64,000 bases of DNA from Acidiphilium iwatense (GCF_021556475.1 NZ_JAKGBZ010000008.1:56464-120463); one strand, 5' to 3'. Positions 12,290-22,218 are shown, counted from the first letter of the stretch. A program made the numbers and translations. The notes: a model not told the origin generated them from the sequence alone.

Positions 12290-15200
12290 ATGAGGCGCCG
12301 GTTCCGTCAAGCGGGGCAGGTCGCCAGCCATGCGGGCCATCACGGCGCGCGGTTCGTCGGCACCATCGCCCTGGTGCTTCTGCTGCTGTTCGGCGCGGCG
12401 TCCTGGCGGCTCGCGCGCGGGCCGGTCGATCTGCCGCCGCTCGCGTCGCGGATCGCGGCGGCGGTGGCGCGAGCACTGCCGGGCTCGACGGTTACGGTGG
12501 GGCGCGCCGCTCTGGCCTGGGAGGGATTTCATCGCGGCGGCGCGCCGCTCGATCTTCGCCTGTCGGACATCGTGGTAAGCGGACCAAACCGGGCCGCCGC
12601 GTTGAAGATTTCCTATCTGCGCGTCACGCTGGCGCCGCTCGCCCTGCTGCGCGGACGGATCGCGCCGATTCGCATCATCGCCCATCGCACCGCGATCACG
12701 CTGCGGCCGGATCGGGCGGGGGCAACGCCGTCACAGTTGCGCAACGATCTGCTCGCGACGATCGCGATGAAACCGGGCACGCACGGCATCGATTTCACCG
12801 ATCTCCGCGCCGTTCGGGTCAGCGGCGCGCTTCTCGCCCTGGACGACGACACGCTGCATCTCGAACTCGCGGCGCGGGATAGCCGGTTCGACCTGTCCCG
12901 CGCCGCCGACGGCACGATCACCGGCGCGGGACACGCGGTTCTGCGCCATGGCGGGGCGATCGCGCCGCTCACGGTCGAACTTCGCGCGGCGCAGGGGGTG
13001 GGACGGATTCGCGCAATGCTCGGTCCGGGCGATCCCGCCTCGCTCGCGCCACGGAACGCGGCGCTCGTGCGGTTCGACCTGCCCGTCACCCTGACCGCGC
13101 GCTGGCCGCTCGGCGCGGCGCGAGCCGGGCTCGAGGTTTCCGTCGATACCGGCGACGGCACGGTGGCGCTCGGGCAGAGCAAAATTCCGGTCGCCCATGC
13201 GGAACTCGCCGCGACGGTCGATGACCATGACCTTGAACTCACGCGCGGCCAAATCGCCCTCGCGCCGCGCGCGGGCTCGGCGCCGGTCATCGGCTTCGAT
13301 GGCAGGCTCGGCCTCGCCCCGCCATTTTCCGGGGTGCTGCACGCGACGGTGGACCGGGTTTCCGCCGCCGCCCTGCCCGCCTACTGGCCGCAGGCGCTGG
13401 CAAGGCACGCAAGGCACTACGTTCTCGGGCATATTCCCGCCGGAACAGCGTCGGACGGCAAATTCACCGCGCATCTGAGTCTCGGCAAGGCGCCCTATCT
13501 CACGGGATTTTCGGGAGGCTTCGCCGCCTCGGGAGTTTCGCTCGACTGGTTCAAGGGTGCCGCGCCGATGACCGCGCTTGCCGGCACCCTGACCTTCCCC
13601 GACGAGGATACGCTGGTCATCGCCGCGACATCCGGCGCGCTCGGCGGGTTGGCGCTGCGCGGCGGGATGCGGATCACCGGGCTGAACCTGCACGACCAGA
13701 TCGCCCACATCGCGGCAAGCCTCGGCGGCCCGATCACCGCGGCCCTGCCCTTGCTCGACGCGCCGCCGCTGCGCCTTGCCTCCCACGGCGTCGCGCTGGC
13801 GGGAGCGACCGGGCAGGTTGCCGGCACGATCAACGCGACCTTGCCGCTCGACAAGCATTTGCCGCTGGCGAAGGTCGATCTCGACGCGGCCGCGCAACTC
13901 ACCGCGCTGCATCTGCCTTTGCCGGTGCACGATCTCGCGCTCGATGGCGGGACGATCGCGCTGACCGCGAGCCTGCACGATCTGGCATTGCGCGGCATCG
14001 GGCGCCTCGCCGGGCAAACTGCCAAGTTCACCGCCTCGATGAAGCTGCCGGGCGGCGATTTCGACCTGAAAGCCTCCACACGGGCGGGGCGCGCGCTGCT
14101 CGATTCGTTCGGCGCCGCGCCGGATTTCTGGCGTTACGGCACCGCACCGCTCACCATCGCTTACGACAACGATGGCGGTCATGGCACGCTCGATCTGAAC
14201 GCCGATCTTACCCCGGTCGATCTGGCGCTGCCGATCTTCGGCTGGACCAAGGCGGCGGGCCAGCCGGGCCATGCCGCCATCCGTCTCGGCCTTGCGCAGG
14301 GCAGCCCCATCGATCTCACCACGCTCGATATCACAGCACCCGGCCTCGCCCTGAAGGGCCGGCGGCAGGGCGCTGCGATGACGATTGGCGAGGCACGGAT
14401 CGGCGACACCAGAGCGACCGGCAAGCTGACCCCGCCCGACGGCTCCGGCCATCCCTGGACCATCGCGCTGGCGGGGCGGCTGCTCGATCTCTCCGCCCTG
14501 TTGCGCCGCGCGCGCGCCAGCGCGACCGCGCCGTCGAAAGCACAGGCCGAAACGGCCGGCGCCATCGGCCCCTCCTGGCGGCTGCAAGCGGCGTTCGATG
14601 CGCTGCGCCTGTATCCCGCCCCGGCGCCGCCGCTCGGGCCGGTGCATATCGCCGCCAGCAGCAAGGCCGGAACCCTCGACACCCTGGCCGCGACTGCGCT
14701 GGTCGGCGGCGCGCATCATGCCAATCTGACGGTCGGCCGTGAAGGCGCCGCGATGCGTGTGGCGTTGACTAGCGGCGATGCCGGCACGTTGCTCGCCGCT
14801 CTGGGCGCCACCACCGAAATCGCCCATGGCAGGCTCGACCTCACCGCTTCGAGTACCGGCGGCGCGACCAAGGGTCGCGCCGTGCTGACCGATTTCCGCC
14901 TGCGCCACGCGCCGGTGATGGCGAAAGTGCTGCAGGGCCTGTCGCTCTACGGCGTGCCGGCGGCAACCTCCGGGCCGGGTCTCGCGATCACCCGACTGAC
15001 CGCGCCGTTCAGCATCGCCGGGCCGATCGTCACCCTACACAACGGCCGCGCCTTTTCCGCGTCCCTCGGCTTCACCGCCGCCGGGTCGGTCGATCTCGCC
15101 CGCAAACGATATGATCTGGCCGGAACCATCGTGCCCGCCTATGCGCTCAACACATTGCCGGGGCGAATTCCGGTCATCGGCAAATTGTTCAGCCCGGAGA

Positions 15201-15349
15201 AAGGCAGCGGCCTGTTCGCCGCACGCTATACGATCGACGGGCCGTTCGATGCACCGCGTATCATGGTCGATCCGCTCGCCGCCCTCGCACCCGGCCTGCT
15301 GCGCGACATTTTCGGCTTCGGACCGCCGGACAAAATGCCGGGCAAATAA
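12290..15349 (+). CDS. AsmA/YhdP-like envelope protein (DUF3971)
   Basis: 1019 aa. One N-terminal transmembrane helix (GTIALVLLLLFGAASWRL, about 24-41) anchors a very long periplasmic beta-strand-rich domain. The C-terminal region (VDLARKRYDLAGTIVPAYALNTLPGRIPVIGKLFSPEKGSGL, given here only as a position, about 945-985) is the AsmA-like C-terminus shared by YhdP-type proteins, which are proposed bridges for phospholipid transport to the outer membrane. The N-terminal part fits DUF3971. The start at ATG 12290 is supported by the membrane helix; longer frames overlap glnE. Divergent from glnE with almost no spacer, so the promoters must overlap coding DNA. Confidence 0.8.
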   Translation: MRRRFRQAGQVASHAGHHGARFVGTIALVLLLLFGAASWRLARGPVDLPPLASRIAAAVARALPGSTVTVGRAALAWEGFHRGGAPLDLRLSDIVVSGPNRAAALKISYLRVTLAPLALLRGRIAPIRIIAHRTAITLRPDRAGATPSQLRNDLLATIAMKPGTHGIDFTDLRAVRVSGALLALDDDTLHLELAARDSRFDLSRAADGTITGAGHAVLRHGGAIAPLTVELRAAQGVGRIRAMLGPGDPASLAPRNAALVRFDLPVTLTARWPLGAARAGLEVSVDTGDGTVALGQSKIPVAHAELAATVDDHDLELTRGQIALAPRAGSAPVIGFDGRLGLAPPFSGVLHATVDRVSAAALPAYWPQALARHARHYVLGHIPAGTASDGKFTAHLSLGKAPYLTGFSGGFAASGVSLDWFKGAAPMTALAGTLTFPDEDTLVIAATSGALGGLALRGGMRITGLNLHDQIAHIAASLGGPITAALPLLDAPPLRLASHGVALAGATGQVAGTINATLPLDKHLPLAKVDLDAAAQLTALHLPLPVHDLALDGGTIALTASLHDLALRGIGRLAGQTAKFTASMKLPGGDFDLKASTRAGRALLDSFGAAPDFWRYGTAPLTIAYDNDGGHGTLDLNADLTPVDLALPIFGWTKAAGQPGHAAIRLGLAQGSPIDLTTLDITAPGLALKGRRQGAAMTIGEARIGDTRATGKLTPPDGSGHPWTIALAGRLLDLSALLRRARASATAPSKAQAETAGAIGPSWRLQAAFDALRLYPAPAPPLGPVHIAASSKAGTLDTLAATALVGGAHHANLTVGREGAAMRVALTSGDAGTLLAALGATTEIAHGRLDLTASSTGGATKGRAVLTDFRLRHAPVMAKVLQGLSLYGVPAATSGPGLAITRLTAPFSIAGPIVTLHNGRAFSASLGFTAAGSVDLARKRYDLAGTIVPAYALNTLPGRIPVIGKLFSPEKGSGLFAARYTIDGPFDAPRIMVDPLAALAPGLLRDIFGFGPPDKMPGK

Positions 15350-15394
15350 ATCCACGCCGTGTATGCCGTTAACGTCATAATATATCCGTATAGG

Positions 15395-15423
15395 TTGACT
15401 TGCGGCGACGCCGCCGATAGATC
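15395..15423 (+). promoter_or_regulatory. Predicted sigma-70 promoter of etfBA-hbd
   Basis: TTGACT (15395-15400), 17-nt spacer, TAGATC (15418-15423), 44 nt before the etfB start, in a locally AT-rich stretch between the AsmA-like gene and etfB. Confidence 0.5.
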
Positions 15424-15467
15424 ATCCACCGATCACCCGCCACGAAACGCAACCGCATGGTGAACCG

Positions 15468-16217
15468 ATGAAGCTGCTCGTCCCCGTCAAACGCGTCGTC
15501 GATTTCAACGTCAAAGTCAGGGTCAAATCCGACGGCACCGGCGTCGAGACGGCCGGCGTGAAAATGTCGATGAACCCGTTCGATGAAATCGCCGTCGAGG
15601 AAGCCGTGCGTCTGAAGGAAAAGGGCCTCGCGACCGAGATCGTCGCGGTGTCGATGGGGGTCGCTTCGTGCCAGGAGACCATCCGCACCGCGCTGGCAAT
15701 GGGGGCGGATCGCGGCATCCTGGTCGAGACCGATGTGGAGCTGCAGCCGCTCGCGGTGGCCAAGTTGCTGAAGGCATTGGTCGAGAAGGAACAGCCGCGC
15801 CTTGTCATCATGGGCAAGCAGGCGATCGACGACGACATGAACGCGACCGGCCAGATGCTCGCCGCCCTCCTCGGCTGGCCGCAGGGCACATTTGCCAGCA
15901 AGGTGGTCATCGAAGGCGACACCGCAACGGTGACCCGCGAGATCGATGGCGGGCTCGAGACCGTGGCGCTGACCCTGCCGGCGGTGGTGACGACCGATCT
16001 TCGTCTGAACGAGCCGCGCTACGCCTCGCTGCCGAACATCATGAAGGCGCGCAAGAAGCCCATCGAGACGATCAGGCCGGCCGATCTCGGGGTCGATCCG
16101 GCGCCGCGCCTGACCCTGGTGAGCGTCGCCGAACCGCCGAAGCGCAAGGCCGGCATCAAGGTCAAATCGGTTCAGGAACTCGTCGAGAAACTCCGCAACG
16201 AAGCGAAGGTGATCTGA
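15468..16217 (+). CDS. etfB: Electron transfer flavoprotein subunit beta
   Basis: 249 aa, normal length. With EtfA it forms the FAD/AMP heterodimer that passes electrons from acyl-CoA and other flavin dehydrogenases to ETF-ubiquinone oxidoreductase. The N-terminal [20 protein letters not shown] and the block [23 protein letters not shown] are typical of group I ETF beta, as is the AMP-site region with [16 protein letters not shown]. First gene of an operon with etfA (2 nt apart) and a 3-hydroxyacyl-CoA dehydrogenase, consistent with fatty acid oxidation or PHB metabolism. Confidence 0.96.
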   Translation: MKLLVPVKRVVDFNVKVRVKSDGTGVETAGVKMSMNPFDEIAVEEAVRLKEKGLATEIVAVSMGVASCQETIRTALAMGADRGILVETDVELQPLAVAKLLKALVEKEQPRLVIMGKQAIDDDMNATGQMLAALLGWPQGTFASKVVIEGDTATVTREIDGGLETVALTLPAVVTTDLRLNEPRYASLPNIMKARKKPIETIRPADLGVDPAPRLTLVSVAEPPKRKAGIKVKSVQELVEKLRNEAKVI

Positions 16218-16219
16218 TC

Positions 16220-17155
16220 ATGACACTGGTTCTGGTTCTGCTCGATCACGACGGCAAGAGCGTCAAACAGCCGGCGCGCAGCGCCATCGCCGCCGCCGCG
16301 AAGCTTGGCGAGGTCGTTGCGCTCGTCGCCGGCGAAGGCGTCGGCGAGGCCGCCAAGGCCGCCGCCGCCATCAAAGGTGTCGCGAAAGTGCTGGTCGCCG
16401 ATCATGCCGCCTTCGCTCACGCGCTGGCCGAGCCACTCGCCGCTCTGATCGTCAAGCTCGCCGACGGCTATTCGCATATCCTCTCGGCCTCGACGGCGAC
16501 CGGCAAGAACGTGATGCCGCGCGTGGCCGCCCTACTCGATGCGCAGCCGATCAGCGACATCGCCGCCGTGATCGACGCCGATACCTTCATCCGCCCGATC
16601 TATGCCGGCAACGCGATGGCGACGGTGAAGTCATCTGACACGAAAAAGGTGATTACCGTGCGCGCCGCGAGTTTCGATCCCGCGCCGGAAGAGGGCGGCT
16701 TGGCGGCGATCGAGGCGATATCGGTGCCGATCGAGAACGCGACGTCGAAATTCGTCGGCGCGGAACTCTCGAAGAGCGAACGCCCCGAACTCACGGCAGC
16801 GAAAATCGTGATTTCCGGCGGGCGTGGGATGCAGAACGGCGAGAATTTCGGCAAGCTGCTCGAACCGATCGCCGACCGGCTGCACGCCGCCGTGGGTGCC
16901 TCGCGCGCCGCCGTCGATGCCGGGTTCGTGCCGAATGATTATCAGGTCGGCCAGACCGGCAAGATCGTCGCTCCCGATCTCTATGTGGCGGTCGGCATTT
17001 CCGGCGCGATCCAGCATCTCGCGGGGATGAAGGATTCCAAAGTCATCGTCGCGATCAACAAGGACGAGGAGGCGCCGATCTTCCAGGTCGCCGATTACGG
17101 CCTGGTCGGCGATCTGTTCCAGATATTGCCGGAGCTGCAAAAGGAACTCGGCTGA
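16220..17155 (+). CDS. etfA: Electron transfer flavoprotein subunit alpha
   Basis: 311 aa. FAD-binding subunit of ETF. The C-terminal FAD domain shows the hallmark [20 protein letters not shown] followed by IQHLAGM and [12 protein letters not shown] placed the start at the ATG at 16220 immediately after the etfB stop, which gives the conserved [13 protein letters not shown]-terminus; the long upstream extension of the frame only shadows etfB. One base separates its stop from the ATG of the next gene. Confidence 0.96.
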   Translation: MTLVLVLLDHDGKSVKQPARSAIAAAAKLGEVVALVAGEGVGEAAKAAAAIKGVAKVLVADHAAFAHALAEPLAALIVKLADGYSHILSASTATGKNVMPRVAALLDAQPISDIAAVIDADTFIRPIYAGNAMATVKSSDTKKVITVRAASFDPAPEEGGLAAIEAISVPIENATSKFVGAELSKSERPELTAAKIVISGGRGMQNGENFGKLLEPIADRLHAAVGASRAAVDAGFVPNDYQVGQTGKIVAPDLYVAVGISGAIQHLAGMKDSKVIVAINKDEEAPIFQVADYGLVGDLFQILPELQKELG

Positions 17156-17156
17156 C

Positions 17157-18032
17157 ATGGCGATCCAGCTTATCGGCGTGCTCGGCGCCGGCGCGATGGG
17201 CAACGGCATCGCCCATGTCGCGGCGACGTCCGGGCTCGATGTCGTCCTGGTCGATACCGCTCAGCCGGTGCTCGACAAAAGCCTTGCCACCATGGCGAAG
17301 AACCTGGAACGGCAGGTGCAGAAAGGCACGATCGACGGAGCCGCGCGGGACGTCGCCCTGGCACGGGTTAAAGCATCGACCGCGCATGACGCGCTGGGGG
17401 CGTGCGACGCCGTGATCGAGGCGGTACCCGAGCGCGAGGAGATCAAGCGGAAGGTTTACGCGCAGATCATCCCGCATCTCAAACCCGATGCCATCCTTGC
17501 CTCCAACACCTCGTCGATCTCGATCACCCGGCTGGGGGCGGCGAGCGGCATCGCGGATCGGTTCGTCGGGATGCATTTCTTCAACCCGGTGCCGATGATG
17601 AAGCTGGTCGAGGTGATCAGGGGCCTCGCAACCTCGGATTCGACGGTCGCCGCCGTCGAGGCGCTGGCGAAGCGAATGGGCAAAACCACCGTCGCCGCCG
17701 CGGATTTTCCGGGCTTCATCGTCAACCGCATCCTGGTGCCGATGATCAACGAGGCGGTGTTCGCGCTGCATGAGGGGATCGGCGACGTGATCTCGATCGA
17801 CAACGGCATGAAGCTGGGCGCGGCGCACCTGATGGGGCCGCTGACGCTCGCCGATCTGGTCGGGCTGGATGTGGCGCTGGACGTGATGCGCGTGCTGCAT
17901 CAGGGCTTGGGCGAGGACAAGTACCGCCCCTGCCCGCTTCTGGTGAACTATGTCGAGGCCGGCTGGCTCGGGCGCAAAACCGGGCGCGGCTTCTATGATT
18001 ATTCGACCAATCCACCGACGCCGACGCGGTAA
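17157..18032 (+). CDS. hbd: 3-hydroxybutyryl-CoA dehydrogenase
   Basis: 291 aa, the size of single-function 3-hydroxyacyl-CoA dehydrogenases. N-terminal Rossmann motif GVLGAGAMGNGIA (NAD+), the substrate-site SNTSSISITRL, the catalytic His in MHFFNPVPMMKLVEVI and the C-terminal dimer domain (GRKTGRGFYDY) are present. Oxidises (S)-3-hydroxybutyryl-CoA to acetoacetyl-CoA, or the reverse. Last gene of the etfBA operon. PaaH-like or FadB2-like specificity for other chain lengths cannot be excluded. Confidence 0.92.
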   Translation: MAIQLIGVLGAGAMGNGIAHVAATSGLDVVLVDTAQPVLDKSLATMAKNLERQVQKGTIDGAARDVALARVKASTAHDALGACDAVIEAVPEREEIKRKVYAQIIPHLKPDAILASNTSSISITRLGAASGIADRFVGMHFFNPVPMMKLVEVIRGLATSDSTVAAVEALAKRMGKTTVAAADFPGFIVNRILVPMINEAVFALHEGIGDVISIDNGMKLGAAHLMGPLTLADLVGLDVALDVMRVLHQGLGEDKYRPCPLLVNYVEAGWLGRKTGRGFYDYSTNPPTPTR

Positions 18033-18075
18033 AATTGCTCACCAAAACAAAGAGTAACGCGGAAAGATTGACTTT

Positions 18076-18106
18076 GATGGACGCGGAAGCTACTTCCGCG
18101 TCCATC
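18076..18106 (+). terminator. Strong hairpin between hbd and tRNA-Met
   Basis: Perfect 14-bp stem (GATGGACGCGGAAG / CTTCCGCGTCCATC) with a CTA loop. No T-run follows on either strand, so it is either a non-canonical terminator for the etf-hbd operon or a processing hairpin in front of the tRNA. It also overlaps a possible tRNA promoter, TTGACT (18068-18073). Confidence 0.55.
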
Positions 18107-18112
18107 CGGTCT

Positions 18113-18187
18113 GGCGGCGTAGCTCAGCGGTAGAGCAGGGGAATCATAATCCCTTGGTCGGTGGTTCAAATCCGCCCGCCGCTACCA
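18113..18187 (+). tRNA. tRNA-Met (anticodon CAT), elongator type
   Basis: Complete cloverleaf: acceptor GGCGGCG/CGCCGCT, D-stem GCTC/GAGC, anticodon stem GGGGA/TCCCT with loop ATCATAA (anticodon CAT at 18145-18147), T-stem GGTGG/CCGCC with TTCAAAT loop, discriminator A and encoded CCA. The paired first base (G-U) and lack of the three G-C initiator anticodon-stem pairs argue for the elongator tRNA rather than the initiator; the tRNA-Ile2 (lysidine) alternative is less likely. Confidence 0.95.
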
Positions 18188-18242
18188 AGCCTCGCTGCCC
18201 TGCCGGCCGAACCCGACATCGCCGCGCAGCGACCGGAACGCC

Positions 18243-19454
18243 ATGACCGACATCGACCGCCCCGAAAATCCCGTCGTGATCGCCGGCGCACGGATTTTTG
18301 ACGGCGAGACCTGGCACGACGGCAAGGCTCTGGCGATCGGCGCCGATCGGCGGATTACCGGCATCGCCGATCCGCGCGAGCTTCCCGATGGCACAAGCCT
18401 GCTGACAGTCGATGGCGGGATGCTGATTCCAGGGTTCGTCGATCTGCAGGTCAATGGCGGCGGCGGCATTCTGCTGAACGACCGCCCCGATGCGGCCGGC
18501 ATCGCGACCATCTGCGCGGCGCATTGCCCGTTCGGCACCACCGCCCTGCTCGCCACCCTGATCACCGATACCGTGGAAATCACAACCCGCGCCCTCGACG
18601 CCGGCCGCGATGCCGCTCAGCGCCAAATCCCCGGCTTTCTCGGGCTGCATCTTGAAGGTCCGCATCTCGCGCCCGCGCGCCACGGTGCCCATGATCCCGC
18701 GCTGATCCGGCCGATGACGGATGCGGATCTGCGGCGCCTGACCGAGGCCTCGAAAACCATGCCGGTGCTGCTGACGACCATCGCTCCGGAGGCGGTCAGC
18801 GGCGCGCGGATTGCGCATCTCGCCGAGGCCGGCGTCGTTGTCAGCCTCGGCCACTCCAACGCCTCCTGCGAGCAGGCGCGCGCTGCCGCCGACGCGGGTG
18901 CGACAATGGTGACCCATCTGTTCAACGCGATGAGCCCGCTCGCCCACCGGGAGCCGGGGATGGTCGGCGCCGCCCTTGATCATGGCGGGCTCCATGCCGG
19001 CCTGATCGCGGATGGCATTCATGTTGACGCCACCGCGGTCGCGATCGCGCTCCGGGCCAAGCGCGGTCCGGGCAGGGTATTCCTGGTCACCGACGCGATG
19101 GCGACGACCGGGACAACGCTCGACGCCTTCACCCTGAACGGGCGAGTCGTCTATCGCCGCAATGGGCGCCTGACGCTTGCCGACGGCACGCTGGCCGGCG
19201 CCGACACCACCATGATCGCCTCGGTGCGGTTCATGCACCATGCGATCGGATTGCCGCTCGGCGAGGCCTTGCGTATGGCGTCGCTCTATCCGGCGCAGGC
19301 AGTAGGAAAATCCGCCACGATCGGCCATCTGCGGCCCGGCGCCCGCGCCGATCTCGTCCATCTGTCGGATACGCTCGATATCCGCGCGGTCTGGATCGGG
19401 GGAAGTCGCGTTTTCACTGCCGTCCCATCCGCCCAGGACGCTTCTTTTTCATAA
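18243..19454 (+). CDS. nagA: N-acetylglucosamine-6-phosphate deacetylase
   Basis: 403 aa amidohydrolase-fold enzyme removing acetate from GlcNAc-6-P in amino sugar and peptidoglycan recycling. Motifs: VDLQVNGGGG after the N-terminal beta-sandwich, metal ligand Glu in LHLEGPHLAP, the metal His in SLGHSNAS and THLFNAMSPL, and the catalytic Asp in LVTDAMATTG. No nagB or PTS gene is adjacent; upstream is the tRNA gene and downstream a convergent M20 hydrolase 16 nt away. Function is firm; the upstream supply route of GlcNAc-6-P is not in this window. Confidence 0.94.
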   Translation: MTDIDRPENPVVIAGARIFDGETWHDGKALAIGADRRITGIADPRELPDGTSLLTVDGGMLIPGFVDLQVNGGGGILLNDRPDAAGIATICAAHCPFGTTALLATLITDTVEITTRALDAGRDAAQRQIPGFLGLHLEGPHLAPARHGAHDPALIRPMTDADLRRLTEASKTMPVLLTTIAPEAVSGARIAHLAEAGVVVSLGHSNASCEQARAAADAGATMVTHLFNAMSPLAHREPGMVGAALDHGGLHAGLIADGIHVDATAVAIALRAKRGPGRVFLVTDAMATTGTTLDAFTLNGRVVYRRNGRLTLADGTLAGADTTMIASVRFMHHAIGLPLGEALRMASLYPAQAVGKSATIGHLRPGARADLVHLSDTLDIRAVWIGGSRVFTAVPSAQDASFS

Positions 19455-19470
19455 CTTCCCGACACCGACA

Positions 19471-20640
19471 TTATTTCGATTTCAGAAAATCCTCGACAAG
19501 TTCCGTCCAGAACGCTGCGCCGATCGGCAGAATATCGTCGTTGAAATCATAGGCCGAGTGATGCAACGGCTTGTCGTTCCGGCCCGACGCGGTGCCGAGA
19601 AAGAAATAGGAACCGGGACGGGCATTGAGCATATAGGCGAAGTCCTCGCTGCCCATGAAAGGCCGCGCCAGATCGACGACAGTGCCGCTGCCGGCGAAAC
19701 GCCGCGCGCACTCGCGCAGATAGCCGGTCTGCACCTTGTCGTTGATCGTCGCGTCGTAGCTGCGCCGGTAGTCGATCTCCGCCGTCATGCCATAGCTTGC
19801 GGCCTGCAGGCTGGCGATTTCGGCGATGCGGCGTTCGAGATAAATCCGGGTGTCCGGGTCGAAAGAGCGGATGCCGAGAACGAGTTCGACCCGGCCTGGG
19901 ATGATGTTGCTGGCCGTGCCGCCATGGAAGGAACCCACGGTGATGACCGCCGGCTCCATCGGATGGACGTTGCGCGAAACGATCGTCTGCAGCGCCATGA
20001 CGATGCTCGCGCCGGCGACGACCGGATCGGCCGTGTTTTCCGGCTCGGCGCCGTGGCCGCCGCGACCCTGCACGACGATCGTCGCTTCATCGACCGCCGC
20101 CATGATCGGCCCGTCGCGCAAGGCGAATTGGCCGAACGGCAATGACGGTTCGTTATGTAATGCAAACACGGCATCGCAGGGAAACCGCTCGAACAGCCCC
20201 TCCTCCACCATGATCCGGCCGCCGCCGGCATTCTCCTCCGCCGGCTGAAAGATGAGATGGACGATGCCGTCGAAATTGCGGCGCGCGGCGATCGCCTGGG
20301 CGGCGCCGAGCAGCATCGTGGTATGGCCGTCATGACCGCAAGCATGCATGCGGCCGGGATTCCGGCTCCGATAGTCGAGCCCGGTTTCTTCAAAAATCGG
20401 CAGCCCGTCCATGTCGGCACGCAGGCCGATCGCGCGCGTGCTCGTGCCGTTCCGCAGCGTTGCGACCACTCCGGTTCGCGCGAGGCCGCGATGGACATCG
20501 TAGCCGAGAGCTTCAAGCTCATGAGCAACGAAATCGGATGTCCAGACCTCCTCAAGCCCGAGTTCGGGATTGGCATGGAGCAACCGCCGCATGGCGACCA
20601 GATCGGCGCGGTCGGTATCGAACAGTGAGGCTGCGACCAT
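19471..20640 (-). CDS. M20 family metal-dependent amidohydrolase (hippurate hydrolase-like)
   Basis: 389 aa. Di-metal peptidase fold with the M20D signature MHACGHDGHTTMLLGAA, the Glu-Glu base region in QPAEENAGGG and the lid/dimerisation domain with GGHGAEPENTADPV. Relatives hydrolyse N-acyl or amide-linked amino acids (hippurate, indoleacetyl-amino acids, N-acetyl-diaminopimelate). Last gene of the polar amino acid ABC transporter operon, one nucleotide after the second permease, so its substrate is probably what the transporter imports, or a conjugate of it. Given the divergent arginine-type genes, an N-acyl-arginine-like substrate is a plausible inference. Confidence 0.85.
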   Translation of the reverse strand: MVAASLFDTDRADLVAMRRLLHANPELGLEEVWTSDFVAHELEALGYDVHRGLARTGVVATLRNGTSTRAIGLRADMDGLPIFEETGLDYRSRNPGRMHACGHDGHTTMLLGAAQAIAARRNFDGIVHLIFQPAEENAGGGRIMVEEGLFERFPCDAVFALHNEPSLPFGQFALRDGPIMAAVDEATIVVQGRGGHGAEPENTADPVVAGASIVMALQTIVSRNVHPMEPAVITVGSFHGGTASNIIPGRVELVLGIRSFDPDTRIYLERRIAEIASLQAASYGMTAEIDYRRSYDATINDKVQTGYLRECARRFAGSGTVVDLARPFMGSEDFAYMLNARPGSYFFLGTASGRNDKPLHHSAYDFNDDILPIGAAFWTELVEDFLKSK

Positions 20641-20641
20641 G

Positions 20642-21481
20642 TCAGGCTCCGGGGATGGGAATGCGTTTCTCCAGAAAACGGACGAGCATCACCAGAATTC
20701 CAGTCAGGCCCATATAGACGAACGCCAGGAACAGCAGCGGTGCGTAGACGAGATAGGTGTCCTGGCGGACATGCGAGATCACGCCATAGATATCGACGAC
20801 AGTGATGGTCGCGACCAGCGGCGTCGATTTGAGCTGGAGAATCACTTCGCCGCCCAATGTCGGCAGCACGCGATAGAAGGCGCGCGGCAGCCAGATGCGG
20901 CGCAGCGCAGTAAAGCGGCTCATGCCGAAAGCGTGCGCCGCTTCCAGCTCGCCGCGCGGCACGCCCGCGAAAGCACCGCGCATGACCTCGCCTTCGTATC
21001 CGGCGAAAGATAAGGTGAGCGAGAGCAGTCCATAGGGCCAGGCCTCGCGCAGATAGGGCCAGAACACGCTGTCGCGAATCGCCGGAAACTGCGGAAACAA
21101 CGAGCCGACGCCGAAATAGAGCAGCCAGAGCTGCAGCAGGAGCGGCGTGCCGCGGATCAGCGTGCAGAAACCGCGCGCCGGCCACGCGAGCAGCCTCGGT
21201 CCCGTCACCTGTACGAGTCCCAGGGGAACGGCGAAGCAAAACCCGAGAGCCACTGAAGCGACAAGCAGCCAGATGGTGCGCCAGAGACCGAGGCAAAGCT
21301 GGCCGGCATAGCGCGGCAGCCAATCCCAGCGCATCGACAGCACCATCAGAAGGATGAGCCCCGCCGCGATGAGAACGAGTACCACGCGATGCGGCCGGAG
21401 CCAGGCTCCGATCGCATCGCCGTGGGCTGGCTCGACGAGCCTCGTCATGCCCGGTTTGGTTTCGAGTGCCTCAGTGGTCAT
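20642..21481 (-). CDS. Amino acid ABC transporter permease (HisM/GlnP family)
   Basis: 279 aa with an N-terminal cytosolic tail and five to six transmembrane helices. The EAA loop that docks the ATPase is GELEAAHAFGMSRFTALRRIWLPRAF. The block RGTPLLLQLWLLYFGVG is the family marker for polar amino acid (histidine/arginine/opine) importers. Forms a heteromeric pair with the permease encoded 7 nt upstream. Followed after one base by the M20 hydrolase. Confidence 0.9.
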   Translation of the reverse strand: MTTEALETKPGMTRLVEPAHGDAIGAWLRPHRVVLVLIAAGLILLMVLSMRWDWLPRYAGQLCLGLWRTIWLLVASVALGFCFAVPLGLVQVTGPRLLAWPARGFCTLIRGTPLLLQLWLLYFGVGSLFPQFPAIRDSVFWPYLREAWPYGLLSLTLSFAGYEGEVMRGAFAGVPRGELEAAHAFGMSRFTALRRIWLPRAFYRVLPTLGGEVILQLKSTPLVATITVVDIYGVISHVRQDTYLVYAPLLFLAFVYMGLTGILVMLVRFLEKRIPIPGA

Positions 21482-21488
21482 CGCTGCG

Positions 21489-22199
21489 TCACACTTTCGG
21501 CATACCGCGGCGTGCGCGTCGCTCGATGGCGTTGAAGACCTGGTTCGAAATCAGCGTCACCAGAAGATAGAGCATGCCTGCGGCACAGAAGAACAGGAAA
21601 TAGGCCTTGGTAGCACCCCCCGCCTCCCGCGTCGCCATCGTGAGTTCGGTAAAGCCGACGACGGCGAGCAGCGCGGTGTCCTTGGTCGCGATCATCCAGA
21701 GATTGGCGAGCCCCGATATCGCATGGGGTATCATCGCCGGAAGCGTGATCCGCCGGAGCGCCAGTGCGGACGGCATGCCGAAGGCGCGCGCTGCCTCGAT
21801 CTCGCCATACGGCACCGCCCGGATCGCACCGCGCAGAACCTCGGTCGAATAGGCGCCCTGCACCACGCCGATGACCAGAATACCGGCTGCGAGCCCGTTG
21901 ATGTTCACCGCAGCATAACCGAGCGCCGCCATAACGCGGTTCAGCAGATCCGTTCCCGCGTAATAGATGAGCACGATCAGCACGAGTTCCGGGACGGCGC
22001 GCACGATCGTCGTGTAGCATTCGAGCAGATCGCGGCTCACCGCCCCACCATACAGCTTGCCGAACGCACCGCCGATACCGATCAAGAGGCCAAGCAGATA
22101 GCCGCCGACGGCGATCTCGAGCGTGGTGACGAGACCCCTGAGGAGCAGCCCGCCCCAGCCCGGCGGCGAAATCGCAAGAAGTGCCCAGTCGATCCTCAT
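21489..22199 (-). CDS. Amino acid ABC transporter permease (HisQ family)
   Basis: 236 aa, five predicted membrane helices, EAA loop GEIEAARAFGMPSALALRRITLPAM and the marker IVRAVPELVLIVLIYYAG. The start is the ATG at 22199 (MRIDWALL), which gives a normal length; the longer frame to 22277 runs into the binding-protein gene. Order in the operon is ATPase, binding protein, HisQ-like, HisM-like, M20 hydrolase. Confidence 0.9.
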   Translation of the reverse strand: MRIDWALLAISPPGWGGLLLRGLVTTLEIAVGGYLLGLLIGIGGAFGKLYGGAVSRDLLECYTTIVRAVPELVLIVLIYYAGTDLLNRVMAALGYAAVNINGLAAGILVIGVVQGAYSTEVLRGAIRAVPYGEIEAARAFGMPSALALRRITLPAMIPHAISGLANLWMIATKDTALLAVVGFTELTMATREAGGATKAYFLFFCAAGMLYLLVTLISNQVFNAIERRARRGMPKV

Positions 22200-22218
22200 C
22201 GCGATGCCAGCGATCCTG

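Noticed and set aside
12731..14908. 725-codon open frame on the minus strand
   Set aside because: Shadow of the AsmA/YhdP-like gene, which has a membrane anchor and conserved C-terminus on the + strand.
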